Assembly (NCBI GenBank): GCA_039029535.1
Contig: JBCCFW010000008.1
Span: forward strand, 36,733 to 100,732
DNA length: 64,000 nt
From: JBCCFW01 sp039029535
GTDB taxonomy: Bacteria; Acidobacteriota; JBCCFW01
Direction: 5' to 3'
Part shown: in pieces, positions 38,801-47,210 of the stretch
How the letters are laid out: the number at the start of each line of letters is the position of its first letter
Position numbering within the stretch: the first letter of the stretch is position 1
The notes under the pieces: model-generated
Told to the model about the DNA's origin: nothing
Seen by the model: only the letters and a program-made list of their open reading frames with translations
The model's database searches: none
Made by a program: the position numbers and the translations under genes

Positions 38801-41080
38801 ATGTCCCGTCCCTCCATTCGTGCGTCACGCATCCTCACCGTCCTCTTCTCACTTCTCGTCGGGCCTGCTTTCGTGAACGCCCAGACGGTCTACTCGGGCA
38901 TATCCACCTGCGGGTGCGACACGGCCTGGTTTGCGGGCATGGAGAACGGTCAGTACACGGCCTTCAAGCTCGAGCTGAGCGACCCGACCGTTCCCGACGT
39001 CTTGTTCGACCACCGGCCGGCGGGGGGAGATGCCATCGGTGCAGTACAGATGACGGGCTTCACCACCACGACGCCGGCGGGCAACTTCACCGTCATGGAG
39101 CTGCCCACCGACATCTTCGTGGGCATCCTCACCGGCCCGGGCGTCATGCTCATGGATTCAGCCAACATGGGGATGTCGGTGCTCGACGCCGCCTCACGTC
39201 AGGTGGTGGGGGCACGGGAGCGCGAGCTCGCCCCGCGGGTCGAGTGGGACGGTGACGATCGCGTCGTGAGTTGGCCGCCGATCATCGAGATCAACGACGC
39301 CGACATCATGCCGGACTGCTCCCTGGCCGGTCGCTTCGCGCAGGGCTTCATCATCGGCTACAACGTCTACAGCCTGAAGGTGGCGAGCTTCCCCGAGCCG
39401 ACCCCACGGGACTTCTTCCGGGGCGGTGTCTCCTCCTTCGCCGACCTGCGGACGCTCGACTTCAGCGTGGCCGACCCCGACGGCATGTCCGGCTCCGATC
39501 TCGATCCGACCGACGGGCTCACGCTCATCAATCCAGACGGCATTCGCGACAGCGGCGACGAGATCCTCGTCTGGCGGGATCTCAATGTCGACGGCGACAC
39601 CTGGTACACGGTGCAACCCGTCGTCCAGGGGCAGCAGTCCTGGTTCGAGACCGGGCTGTCGGCGGGCATGATCCCGGCCAGGCGTGTCGATCAGGACCTG
39701 GATGGCACGCCCGAGAGCGTCGACATCGGCGGTGACGGCTGGATCGAGTTCATCGACCCGTCCGGCCAGGGGCTCGGCCTGACCTGGGGAGGCGAGATCC
39801 TCACCTCGCCGCTGCCCGGACGTGGCGTCATCATCGAGGGCGTTCCCGACTGCGTGAACGCGACGACGACGCCGGCCACCGAGCCGTACTGCGGCAACGG
39901 CATCGACGACGACGGCGACACCCTGATCGATTGCGACGACGACGACTGCGACCGCACCTCCGAGTGTGCCGAGATCGACTGCAACGACGGCGAGGACGAC
40001 GACGGCGACGGGCTCGTCGATTGTCTCGACGACGACTGCGCCATGGATCTCAACTGCCTCGTGGAGATGGACTGCTGCGACGGCATCGACAACGACGGTG
40101 ACGGCCTGACCGACCTCGCCGACGACGACTGCTTTGCCGTGCCCGGCTGTCCCGAGAGCAACTGCATCGACGGCATGGACAACGACATGGACGGGCTCGT
40201 CGACTGCGACGACCCCGACTGTGCGACGGCTCCGGTCTGCGGCGAGATGGAGTGCGACGACGGCATGGACAACGACATGGACGGGGCGATCGACTGCGAC
40301 GACTCCGACTGCGCGATGGACCCGGCCTGCGGCGAGATGGACTGCGGCGACGGCGTCGACAACGACATGGACGGGTTCATCGACTGCGAGGACTTCGACT
40401 GTGCGACGGACCCGGCCTGTCCGGAGGCCGACTGTGACGACGGCGTCGACAACGACATGGATGGGTTCATCGACTGCGAAGACCTCGACTGCGCGATGGA
40501 TCCGGCCTGCGGCGAGATGGACTGCGACGACGGCATGGACAACGACATGGATGGCTTCGTCGACTGCGAGGACCTCGACTGCATGGGCGACCCGGCCTGT
40601 CCCGAGACGGACTGCGACGACGGGCTGGACAACGACGGCGACGGTGACGTCGACTGTGCCGACGCCGACTGCCTGGCGGTCTTCGAGTGCGACTGCGCCG
40701 ACGCCATGGACAACGACGCCGACACCCTGGTCGACTGCGACGATCCCGACTGCGGCTGTGCCCTGCCGCTCGCGCTCGACATCCGCGTCAACGTGCCCAC
40801 GTTCGGGATGCCCGAGGTCCGGGTGAGCTGGGCGGAGCCCGAGCCGGCGCGACCTTATGAGCTCCACGTCGGCACGCTGGCCGGGCTCACCCGCGATCCG
40901 ATGACCATGATGGTCACCCATGACCACGACCGCATGGTCTGCGACATCGACGCCACCGAGGTCGTCATGGCCTTGCCCGGCGACGACGTCTACGTGCTCG
41001 TGACCTCGCGCGACCGCCCGTTCTACGGCGTGTTCCTGGGTGGGGGAGAGCGTCCCACGTCGGCGACGCCCTGCCCGTAA
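38801..41080 (+). CDS. secreted Cys/Asp-rich repeat protein
   Basis: A 759-residue exported protein: signal peptide (about 1-26, LFSLLVGPAFVNAQ), an N-terminal beta-rich domain (about 30-360), ten Cys/Asp-rich repeats of about 29 residues (about 364-653), and a C-terminal fibronectin-III-like module (YELHVGTLAGL ... VYVLVTSRDRP ... SATPCP) shared with other secreted proteins here. The repeat consensus is CxDGxDNDxDGxxDCxDxDC. It probably binds calcium and forms disulfides, giving a rigid stalk on the cell surface. The ATG at 38801 has GGAG eight bases upstream. Convergent with the Clp/RF2-like gene. Confidence 0.82.
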   Translation: MSRPSIRASRILTVLFSLLVGPAFVNAQTVYSGISTCGCDTAWFAGMENGQYTAFKLELSDPTVPDVLFDHRPAGGDAIGAVQMTGFTTTTPAGNFTVMELPTDIFVGILTGPGVMLMDSANMGMSVLDAASRQVVGARERELAPRVEWDGDDRVVSWPPIIEINDADIMPDCSLAGRFAQGFIIGYNVYSLKVASFPEPTPRDFFRGGVSSFADLRTLDFSVADPDGMSGSDLDPTDGLTLINPDGIRDSGDEILVWRDLNVDGDTWYTVQPVVQGQQSWFETGLSAGMIPARRVDQDLDGTPESVDIGGDGWIEFIDPSGQGLGLTWGGEILTSPLPGRGVIIEGVPDCVNATTTPATEPYCGNGIDDDGDTLIDCDDDDCDRTSECAEIDCNDGEDDDGDGLVDCLDDDCAMDLNCLVEMDCCDGIDNDGDGLTDLADDDCFAVPGCPESNCIDGMDNDMDGLVDCDDPDCATAPVCGEMECDDGMDNDMDGAIDCDDSDCAMDPACGEMDCGDGVDNDMDGFIDCEDFDCATDPACPEADCDDGVDNDMDGFIDCEDLDCAMDPACGEMDCDDGMDNDMDGFVDCEDLDCMGDPACPETDCDDGLDNDGDGDVDCADADCLAVFECDCADAMDNDADTLVDCDDPDCGCALPLALDIRVNVPTFGMPEVRVSWAEPEPARPYELHVGTLAGLTRDPMTMMVTHDHDRMVCDIDATEVVMALPGDDVYVLVTSRDRPFYGVFLGGGERPTSATPCP
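39890..40759 (+). repeat. ten tandem repeats of about 87 bp in the Cys/Asp-rich protein
   Basis: Each unit encodes a CxDGxDNDxDGxxDC-type segment. Copies five to eight are nearly identical in DNA (the block gacaacgacatggac recurs), suggesting recent amplification; copy three lacks one Cys and copy ten is short. Confidence 0.85.
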
Positions 41081-41091
41081 TCGTGCGCTCG

Positions 41092-41133
41092 CGACGTTCG
41101 CCGAGCCGGTCGCCCGGTGCTCGGCGGACGTCG
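41092..41133. terminator. strong bidirectional hairpin between convergent genes
   Basis: CGACGTTCGCCGAGC pairs with GCTCGGCGGACGTCG over 15 bp with one G-T pair, around a 12-nt loop. It lies 12 bases after the stop of the Cys/Asp-rich gene and about 25 bases after the end of the convergent Clp/RF2-like gene. No T tract follows. Confidence 0.6.
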
Positions 41134-41157
41134 TGCGGGGGAGTGCTCGGTCGGCGT

Positions 41158-43962
41158 TCAGTCGTCGGCCGAGCCCCTGCGCCGCCAGGCTTCCAGGAAC
41201 GGATCCAGCCGACCCTTCTGCACGTCCTTGACCCGCGCGACCACCGCGCCGGTGCGCGGATCACGGACGCCGTCACCGGCGAAGATCCGCGCGAGCTCCA
41301 GGCTCTCGGCAGGCGTGCTCCACGCCTTCTCGAGGTCGCTCAGCAGCCGCGAGAGGGTCTCCCGGTCGTCACCCAGGAGCTCCAGGGCCAAGCCGCGCGC
41401 GGGGACCTCCAGTCGCCCACGCGTCGTCACCTCGAGACCGAGCGCGCCCGCCCGTCGCCGCGTCGGCTGGAGACGCGTGTCGCTCTCGACGACGCTCGCC
41501 TCCCGGGCGATCACCTCGACCCGCACGCGACGGTCACGACCGCTGCGGGTCTTGCGATGCAGCCCCGTCTCCATCGCGAGGAAGGCCAGGGCGCCGGGCC
41601 CCTCCACCTCGAGGACGAGACGGCTGAGGACGTCGCCCGTGCGCTCCTCGGCGACCGGGCGGGAGTCGAGGTCGAGACGACGACACCAGGCCTGCTCGAT
41701 CCCCGCCAGCTCCTCGAGCCATGCGGCTTCGTCTTGCAGCACGTCGGCCGTCGACAGCACGAGCCAGGCCGCTGCCGGGCCCTCTACCGCCAGGCGCTCG
41801 TGCCACGCTTGCAACGCGGCCGCGGCGTCTTCCAGCGCGCGGGCCAGGCGCTCGGTGTCCCTCGGCGTGCTCTCGCGATCCCTGGCGCCGAGCTCGTCGC
41901 GGAGACGTTCGAGTCGTTCGAGCCGGCGCGCCAGCCGATCCTCGGCGCGGAGGGCGAGCTCGAGCTCACGATAGCGTTCGAGCACCTCGCGCGCGCGCTC
42001 GCGGTCGTTCCAGAAACCCTCTCCGTTCACCCGTGCCAGCAACTCGCCGTGCGCGGCCTGACGCTCGGCGCGGTCGGCGAGGAGCCCGGCCGCCGAGGCC
42101 AGGAGCTGCTCGGCCTCGTCGAACAACGACGCCTCGGGGAGACGCTGCTTGGTCTCGCCGCGACCCTCGGGGAGCTCGACGGGCATGCGCTTGGGAGGCT
42201 CGGTCTTGCGGGAGCGACAGCGGGCCGCCACGCGCGAGCCACGAACGAAGAGGCTCACGCGGCTGCCCGGACCGGGCTCGTCCCTGACCAGCGCTTCGGC
42301 GAGGGCGGTGGTGACGTGACGCTCCATCATCCGCTTGAGGAAGCGGGCGCCGAAGTCGGGGTCGTGTCCTTCGAGCGTGAGCCAGTCGAGGAGGCCTTCG
42401 TCGATCTCGAGCTCCACGCCATGGGTCTCGAAGCCGGGACGACGGCTCAAGCCTTCGAGCTCGCGACGGGCGATGGTGCGGACGTGCTCCCGAGACAGCG
42501 GCTCGAAGTGCACGACCTGATCGAAGCGGTTGAGAAACTCGAAGCGGAAGACCCGCTCGAGGCTCCGCCGGATCTCGCGGCGGGCGTCCTCCGGAGCCTG
42601 GGAGCCCACGAAGCCCAGCCCGCCACCGCGATGGATCTCGGCTCCGGCGTTGCTGGTCGCGATGAGCACCGACGAACGGCAGGACACGTTCTCGCCCAGG
42701 CCGTTGATGAAGCAGCCCTCGTCCATGAGCTGGAGAAGGCGGTCGTGCACGCTCGCGTGACTCTTCTCGAGCTCGTCGAAGAGCAGCACCGCGAAGGGCT
42801 GACCGATGAGCCGGCGGGTGAGCACACCCTGGCGGGCGGACAGGCTGTAGTTGTCCGGATCACCGAACAGCGCGTCGCCTCCGTCGGGAGCACCGAAGTC
42901 CGCCATGTTGAAGCGGAGCAGACGACGTGAGCTCCCGAACGCCTCTTCGGCCAGCAGCGAGGCGAGGTGGGTCTTGCCGACGCCGGTGGGGCCCACGAAG
43001 AGGAAGGAGCCGAAGGGACGACGCGGGTCGGACAGGCCGGCCTTGACCACGCAGAGCATGGACACCACGGCACGCACGGCCTCGGCCTGACCGAGCACCT
43101 TCGCGCGGAGCTCTTCTTCGAGATCGGACAGGCTCAGCCGAACCCTGGGGTCGACGAGCCGACGGGGGACCCGATGCCGTTCGCAGAAGCGCGTGATGAC
43201 CTCGGCCTCGCCGATGTCGTCACCCGGCGCAGCACCCGCCGACTGCGACAGCAGCTCCAATGCCTTGCGGGGCAGCCGGGTTCGCGTGAGGAAGCGATGC
43301 GTGAGCTGAAGCGCGCGCTCGAGGGCCTCGGGCGTGTAACGCGTGCCGTGGCGCTCGCCCATGGCAGCCGACCAGCGCTGGAGCATCCTGCGCGCCTGGT
43401 CGAGCGGGGGCTCGTCGACCCGCACGGCCACGAAGTACTCCGACAGGCTGGGCGTGCCCTCGATGAGCGCGTCGTAGCCGGCCGGCGTGGACTCGGCGAG
43501 AACGGGGCCGGGGAAGCGATGGTGCAGCGCCTCGAGGAAGGGCTCGAGGTCGAGCCGCTCGAAGAGCTCGAGGTCGCGGAAGTAAGGGACGCAGGCGTGG
43601 CCCAGGACGATGAGGGCCTCTTCGAGCTTCTCGACCTCGGGTCGGAGCTGCACCTTGGGGTTGCGCAAGACCCGGGCGCGACGGGCGACCGCGAGCTGGA
43701 TGACCCGGCGGTCGCGCAGGCGCTCGGGTCCCGTGCCGGCATGGGCGCGGCGGGTGAGCTCGTGGACCAGCGCCGTCTTGCCGACACCGGGCTCTCCGAC
43801 GAGCACGGGGCAGCGCTCGCTGGCGATGATGTTGCCCACCTCGTCGAGGAGATCCTCCACCTCGAACACTGGTGCGAGCAGCTCCTGCTCGGCCGACTCG
43901 GTGAGGTCGCGTTCCAGCCAGGCTTCGAGAACTTCTCCCGGCTCGTCGTTGGTCTTGCCCAT
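41158..43962 (-). CDS. two-AAA+ Clp-like unfoldase fused to a release-factor-2-like domain lacking GGQ
   Basis: A 934-residue protein. D1 (about 40-230) has Walker A GEPGVGKT (56-63) but a shortened, poorly conserved Walker B region. D2 (about 290-575) is intact: GPTGVGKT (324-331), VLLFDELEKSH (392-402), sensor 1 LIATSNAG and EFLNRFDQVVHF, as in ClpA/ClpB. The C-terminal part (about 615-930) aligns with class I release factors, especially RF2: GFWNDRERA (RF2 DVWNEPERA), LAMETGLHRKTR (LRTETGVHRLVR) and RDPRTGAVVARV ... GRLDPFLEA (KDLRTGVETRNT ... GSLDQFIEA). The peptidyl-hydrolase GGQ and codon-reading SPF loops are missing. A ribosome-binding unfoldase is inferred. GGAGG lies about nine bases before the ATG. 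Confidence 0.88.
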   Translation of the reverse strand: MGKTNDEPGEVLEAWLERDLTESAEQELLAPVFEVEDLLDEVGNIIASERCPVLVGEPGVGKTALVHELTRRAHAGTGPERLRDRRVIQLAVARRARVLRNPKVQLRPEVEKLEEALIVLGHACVPYFRDLELFERLDLEPFLEALHHRFPGPVLAESTPAGYDALIEGTPSLSEYFVAVRVDEPPLDQARRMLQRWSAAMGERHGTRYTPEALERALQLTHRFLTRTRLPRKALELLSQSAGAAPGDDIGEAEVITRFCERHRVPRRLVDPRVRLSLSDLEEELRAKVLGQAEAVRAVVSMLCVVKAGLSDPRRPFGSFLFVGPTGVGKTHLASLLAEEAFGSSRRLLRFNMADFGAPDGGDALFGDPDNYSLSARQGVLTRRLIGQPFAVLLFDELEKSHASVHDRLLQLMDEGCFINGLGENVSCRSSVLIATSNAGAEIHRGGGLGFVGSQAPEDARREIRRSLERVFRFEFLNRFDQVVHFEPLSREHVRTIARRELEGLSRRPGFETHGVELEIDEGLLDWLTLEGHDPDFGARFLKRMMERHVTTALAEALVRDEPGPGSRVSLFVRGSRVAARCRSRKTEPPKRMPVELPEGRGETKQRLPEASLFDEAEQLLASAAGLLADRAERQAAHGELLARVNGEGFWNDRERAREVLERYRELELALRAEDRLARRLERLERLRDELGARDRESTPRDTERLARALEDAAAALQAWHERLAVEGPAAAWLVLSTADVLQDEAAWLEELAGIEQAWCRRLDLDSRPVAEERTGDVLSRLVLEVEGPGALAFLAMETGLHRKTRSGRDRRVRVEVIAREASVVESDTRLQPTRRRAGALGLEVTTRGRLEVPARGLALELLGDDRETLSRLLSDLEKAWSTPAESLELARIFAGDGVRDPRTGAVVARVKDVQKGRLDPFLEAWRRRGSADD

Positions 43963-43996
43963 GTCCTGGTCCCTCCGTCTCCTCAGGGGCGCCGAC

Positions 43997-44965
43997 TCAG
44001 GGTACCGCGTCCGTGTCCAGTGCTCGGGAGTGGGGGCGTCGTGCGCGGGGGGCGAGCCAGCGGACGACGTTGCGGACGAAGGCGGGGTTGTCCTTGGCGG
44101 TGGGATCCGTGAGGCCGACTGGCCGGCGCTGCGGACCCGCGAGCTGGGCGGTGAACATGGCGGCCTCGCCGAAGACGGCGACTCGGCCTCGACCGTGACG
44201 CAGGAGCCCGGCCTGCACGAGCCCCTCGGCGGAGACCCAGGCCGTGTCGGGTCCCAGGGACTCGCCCGCGGCAGGCAGGAGCACGACGTGGTCGCGGTGC
44301 AGCCGGAACAGGGGAGTGAGCGCCACGCCGGGCAGGGCGCGGAAGGCCGAGCCGGTGAAGCTCCGCACCTCGTCGACACGTTCGAAGCGACCACCTCCCT
44401 TGGTCACGGGATGGGAGCCGAGGCTCTGATCCGAGTGTCGGAAGGTGAGGTCGCCGCTGCCTCGCACGCGGTCGAGGAGGTAGCCGTTGAGGAACACGAC
44501 GCCGAAGCGACGGGCGAGCGTGGCGACCGCCGGTGGGAAGGGGGCGTGGTCGGCGATGAGCAACAGGCTGCCGCCGTCGCGGATCCAGCGGTCGAGCGCG
44601 GCGATCTCCTCCGACGTGAAGGCAGGCACTGCCAGGAAGGGACGGCTGTCCGGGGAGTCCGTGGTCGGGCTGGCTGCGTTGGCGATGACGAAGAGGTCGG
44701 CACGTCGGAGGGCCGCCGTCGTGACCGGACCCTCGAGAGCTTCGGTCCGGCAGCCGTCCGCACGGACCAGGCGACCGAAGGGACCGAAGCGCGCGTCCAG
44801 ACGATGGAAGTTGTCGTGAGCCTGGTCGACGAGCACCAGGGGGCCACGGCCGGTCGGATGCGCGGAACGCTTCGGGGCCGGGATCGGGCTGTCATCGGGG
44901 ACTTGCTGAGCCGAGGCGGTGAGGACGAGGAGCAGCGAGAGGATGGTGAGCGCGGGGGTCTTCAC
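43997..44965 (-). CDS. exported DUF4350-like protein
   Basis: A 322-residue protein with a signal peptide (MKTPALTILSLLLVLTASAQ) and one alpha/beta domain of the DUF4350 or glutamine-amidotransferase-like type: GPLVLVDQAHDNFHRLDARFG at the start, LRRADLFVIANA, FTSEEIAALDRWIRDGGSLLL and GRVAVFGEAAMFTAQL. The nucleophile Cys of true amidotransferases is absent, so it is probably a binding protein. It starts at GTG 44965 (GAGGA eight bases upstream) and ends 34 bases before the Clp/RF2-like gene, with which it may form an operon. A TAGGCT box further upstream may be its -10. Confidence 0.75.
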   Translation of the reverse strand: MKTPALTILSLLLVLTASAQQVPDDSPIPAPKRSAHPTGRGPLVLVDQAHDNFHRLDARFGPFGRLVRADGCRTEALEGPVTTAALRRADLFVIANAASPTTDSPDSRPFLAVPAFTSEEIAALDRWIRDGGSLLLIADHAPFPPAVATLARRFGVVFLNGYLLDRVRGSGDLTFRHSDQSLGSHPVTKGGGRFERVDEVRSFTGSAFRALPGVALTPLFRLHRDHVVLLPAAGESLGPDTAWVSAEGLVQAGLLRHGRGRVAVFGEAAMFTAQLAGPQRRPVGLTDPTAKDNPAFVRNVVRWLAPRARRPHSRALDTDAVP

Positions 44966-45072
44966 GGGGCGATCCTCGAGTCGTCGAATGGGATGGCGTC
45001 CTGCGAGCCTATCTCCTGGTTGCGTGCGAGCCAGCGAGGCAGGGGTCGGACCGCTGTTCCGCCCGTACGGGT

Positions 45073-45078
45073 TAGCCT
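45073..45078 (+). promoter_or_regulatory. TAnnnT -10 box of the zinc-ribbon membrane protein gene
   Basis: TAGCCT with five bases to the ATG at 45084 and no Shine-Dalgarno site. Confidence 0.45.
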
Positions 45079-45083
45079 CGCCC

Positions 45084-47135
45084 ATGACCCACCCCGTGGA
45101 CCTCGAACTCCACCTGGACGCGGCGGACGCGTCGCACCGTCCCGGCGGGACCATCAACGGCCGTGTCGAGGTCCCCTCACGAGAGCTCGACGGCCTCACC
45201 GCTCCGACGCTCCGGATCCAGTTGGGGTGGCGGGCGCTGGCCGTCGGGCGGGCCCTCACGAGCGAGCCCATCGTCGAGACCGTGCCGCTGAGCACCGACG
45301 GCCGACGCGCCGAGCAGGCCTTCGCCATCACGGTGCCCGACGGTCCCACCACCCTCGATCGTGACGACCTGCGCATCGATTGGATCCTCGCCGTGCAGGT
45401 GCAGGCCGGCGGAGCCAGCGTCGGAGCGAGCACGACCGAGGTCACCGTCAAGAGCGGCTCGCTGCCCACGCTGAACGAGCTCTTTCCCGAAGCGACCGCT
45501 GGCGTGCGTCTCGACTCGCTCGGACGGCTCCCGACCACCGGCGTCGTCACTCGCGACGCCGGAGCTCGGGGCGTGTTCGGCGGCGTCGACTCGGTGCTGC
45601 TGTTTTCGTGTGCCAACTGGGCCTTCCTCGGCTTCGGCGGCTTGCTGGGGCTCATGAGCGTGCTCGTTCTCATCGACGGCGATCCGGGAGGGGCCCTCGC
45701 GACCTTCGCGTTCGGGGCCGTCTTCATCGGCTTCTCGCGCTTCGTGCTGCGTGCCTTCGAGAAAGCGGGCGCGTTCAGCGCCGACGGCCGTTCGGCGGAG
45801 GACGAGCCCGAAGCCACTGCCGTCGACGAGGCGGTGGACGAGAGGCCGGACCTGTCGGGTGCCTCGTCCGATGCGGCGCCCGCTCGTCGCCTCACGACCC
45901 TCGTCTGCCGCAACTGCGGTGGTCCCCTCGACGGCGAGGACCTCCGCGACGGCATGGACTGCGGCTTCTGCGGCACCCGCGAGGCGCTCGACGACGATCG
46001 GCGAGGCCGGCTCCGGAGACACGCGGCCCGGGTGCTCCGGGCCGATCACAGGGTCCGCGCGCTGCTGCGTCATCACGTGCTCGACGGGATCGTCCGCCGC
46101 TTCACGCTCCCGGCGATGGCTGCCGGCTATCCGATCGCGCTGCTCCTGACCTGGCTCGCGACGGGTCTCGTCATGGCGGGGCTGTTCTTCCTGTTGTCGG
46201 CCCTGGTCGGTGAGGGCATCGCGGCCGTCGTGACCTTCCTCGGCGGCATCGCGGGCATGGTCGCCACCGTCCTGGTCCCGCTCAAGGTCGTTCGCTGGTT
46301 GCGGAGTCGGGCACGGGTGAAGGCGTCGACGCTGGCCCGCGCCTGTGCCTTGCAGGCGACGACCACCGAGACCGTCTCCTGCACGCAATGTGGCGGCAGC
46401 TCGTCCCTCGTCGTCGTCGCCGATGCTCCAGCCATGAGCTGTCCGTGGTGCGATGCGCAGCTCGTGCCGGAGCGACGCGACCTCGTCGAGGCGGCCATGC
46501 AGGGCGTGTTGGCCGAGCACGAGAGCACCGGCGATCGCGCCTTGCGACACGCGCGAGCCATCGAGACGGCCTGCCGTGGCTCGGTCGACGACCTCGTGGC
46601 CACCGTGAGGCTCGGCGCGCAGGTGGCCTCGTCGGCCCTGGCCGACGGCGGTGGCCTCCCTGGCTTCGAGCGGCACGGCGGCATCCTCGAGGGACGTGTC
46701 GACGGGCTCGAGACCTGGGTGAGCAGCGACCTGCTTCGACGTGGCCGTGCGCTGTGGCGGGTCGAGGTCCCCGCCGACCTCGAGCTACCCGGCACGCTCT
46801 GGCTCCTGCGCCCCGACAGCGCCGACGAGATGCTCGGCCTTGCCGACGGGCTCGGGCTCGTCGCGCCGACGGAGACGCCCGCCTCGTCCGAGCTCGGCAC
46901 CGGCTGGCTCGTGCGGGCCGATGCCGAGGTCGACCTCGGCGTGCTGACGACTGAAGAGGGGCGGAACCTCCTGGCCAGGCTCGGACCCGGCGAGAGCCTG
47001 CGTCTCGATCCGGCCGGTGGCTCGGCCTGGGCGCTGGTCGACGACGCGGGTGAGCGGCCTCTCGAGGCCGAGCACGTCCTCGCGCGAGCCGGGGCGCTGG
47101 CGCGCTGGGTGAGCAAGCACGAACACGCGGCCTGA
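45084..47135 (+). CDS. membrane protein with arrestin-like domain and zinc ribbons
   Basis: A 683-residue protein. Residues about 1-125 look like an arrestin/SpoOM-type beta-sandwich (VDLELHLDAADASHRPGGTI ... LRIDWILAVQVQAGG). Two transmembrane helices follow (about 172-215), an acidic linker, a first zinc ribbon (CRNCGG ... CGFCG), two more transmembrane helices (about 347-410), a second ribbon (CTQCGG ... CPWC), and a long soluble C-terminal region without a known motif. Function unknown; the mix of lipid-facing, metal-binding and arrestin-like parts suggests a membrane scaffold. It is divergent from the DUF4350-like gene. Confidence 0.7.
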   Translation: MTHPVDLELHLDAADASHRPGGTINGRVEVPSRELDGLTAPTLRIQLGWRALAVGRALTSEPIVETVPLSTDGRRAEQAFAITVPDGPTTLDRDDLRIDWILAVQVQAGGASVGASTTEVTVKSGSLPTLNELFPEATAGVRLDSLGRLPTTGVVTRDAGARGVFGGVDSVLLFSCANWAFLGFGGLLGLMSVLVLIDGDPGGALATFAFGAVFIGFSRFVLRAFEKAGAFSADGRSAEDEPEATAVDEAVDERPDLSGASSDAAPARRLTTLVCRNCGGPLDGEDLRDGMDCGFCGTREALDDDRRGRLRRHAARVLRADHRVRALLRHHVLDGIVRRFTLPAMAAGYPIALLLTWLATGLVMAGLFFLLSALVGEGIAAVVTFLGGIAGMVATVLVPLKVVRWLRSRARVKASTLARACALQATTTETVSCTQCGGSSSLVVVADAPAMSCPWCDAQLVPERRDLVEAAMQGVLAEHESTGDRALRHARAIETACRGSVDDLVATVRLGAQVASSALADGGGLPGFERHGGILEGRVDGLETWVSSDLLRRGRALWRVEVPADLELPGTLWLLRPDSADEMLGLADGLGLVAPTETPASSELGTGWLVRADAEVDLGVLTTEEGRNLLARLGPGESLRLDPAGGSAWALVDDAGERPLEAEHVLARAGALARWVSKHEHAA

Positions 47136-47210
47136 GCGATCGACGGTCGGCCCTATCATCGTCCGGTCCGAGTGAGCTGCGCCGCCGGTCGCGGTGACGA
47201 GAGGTCGATG

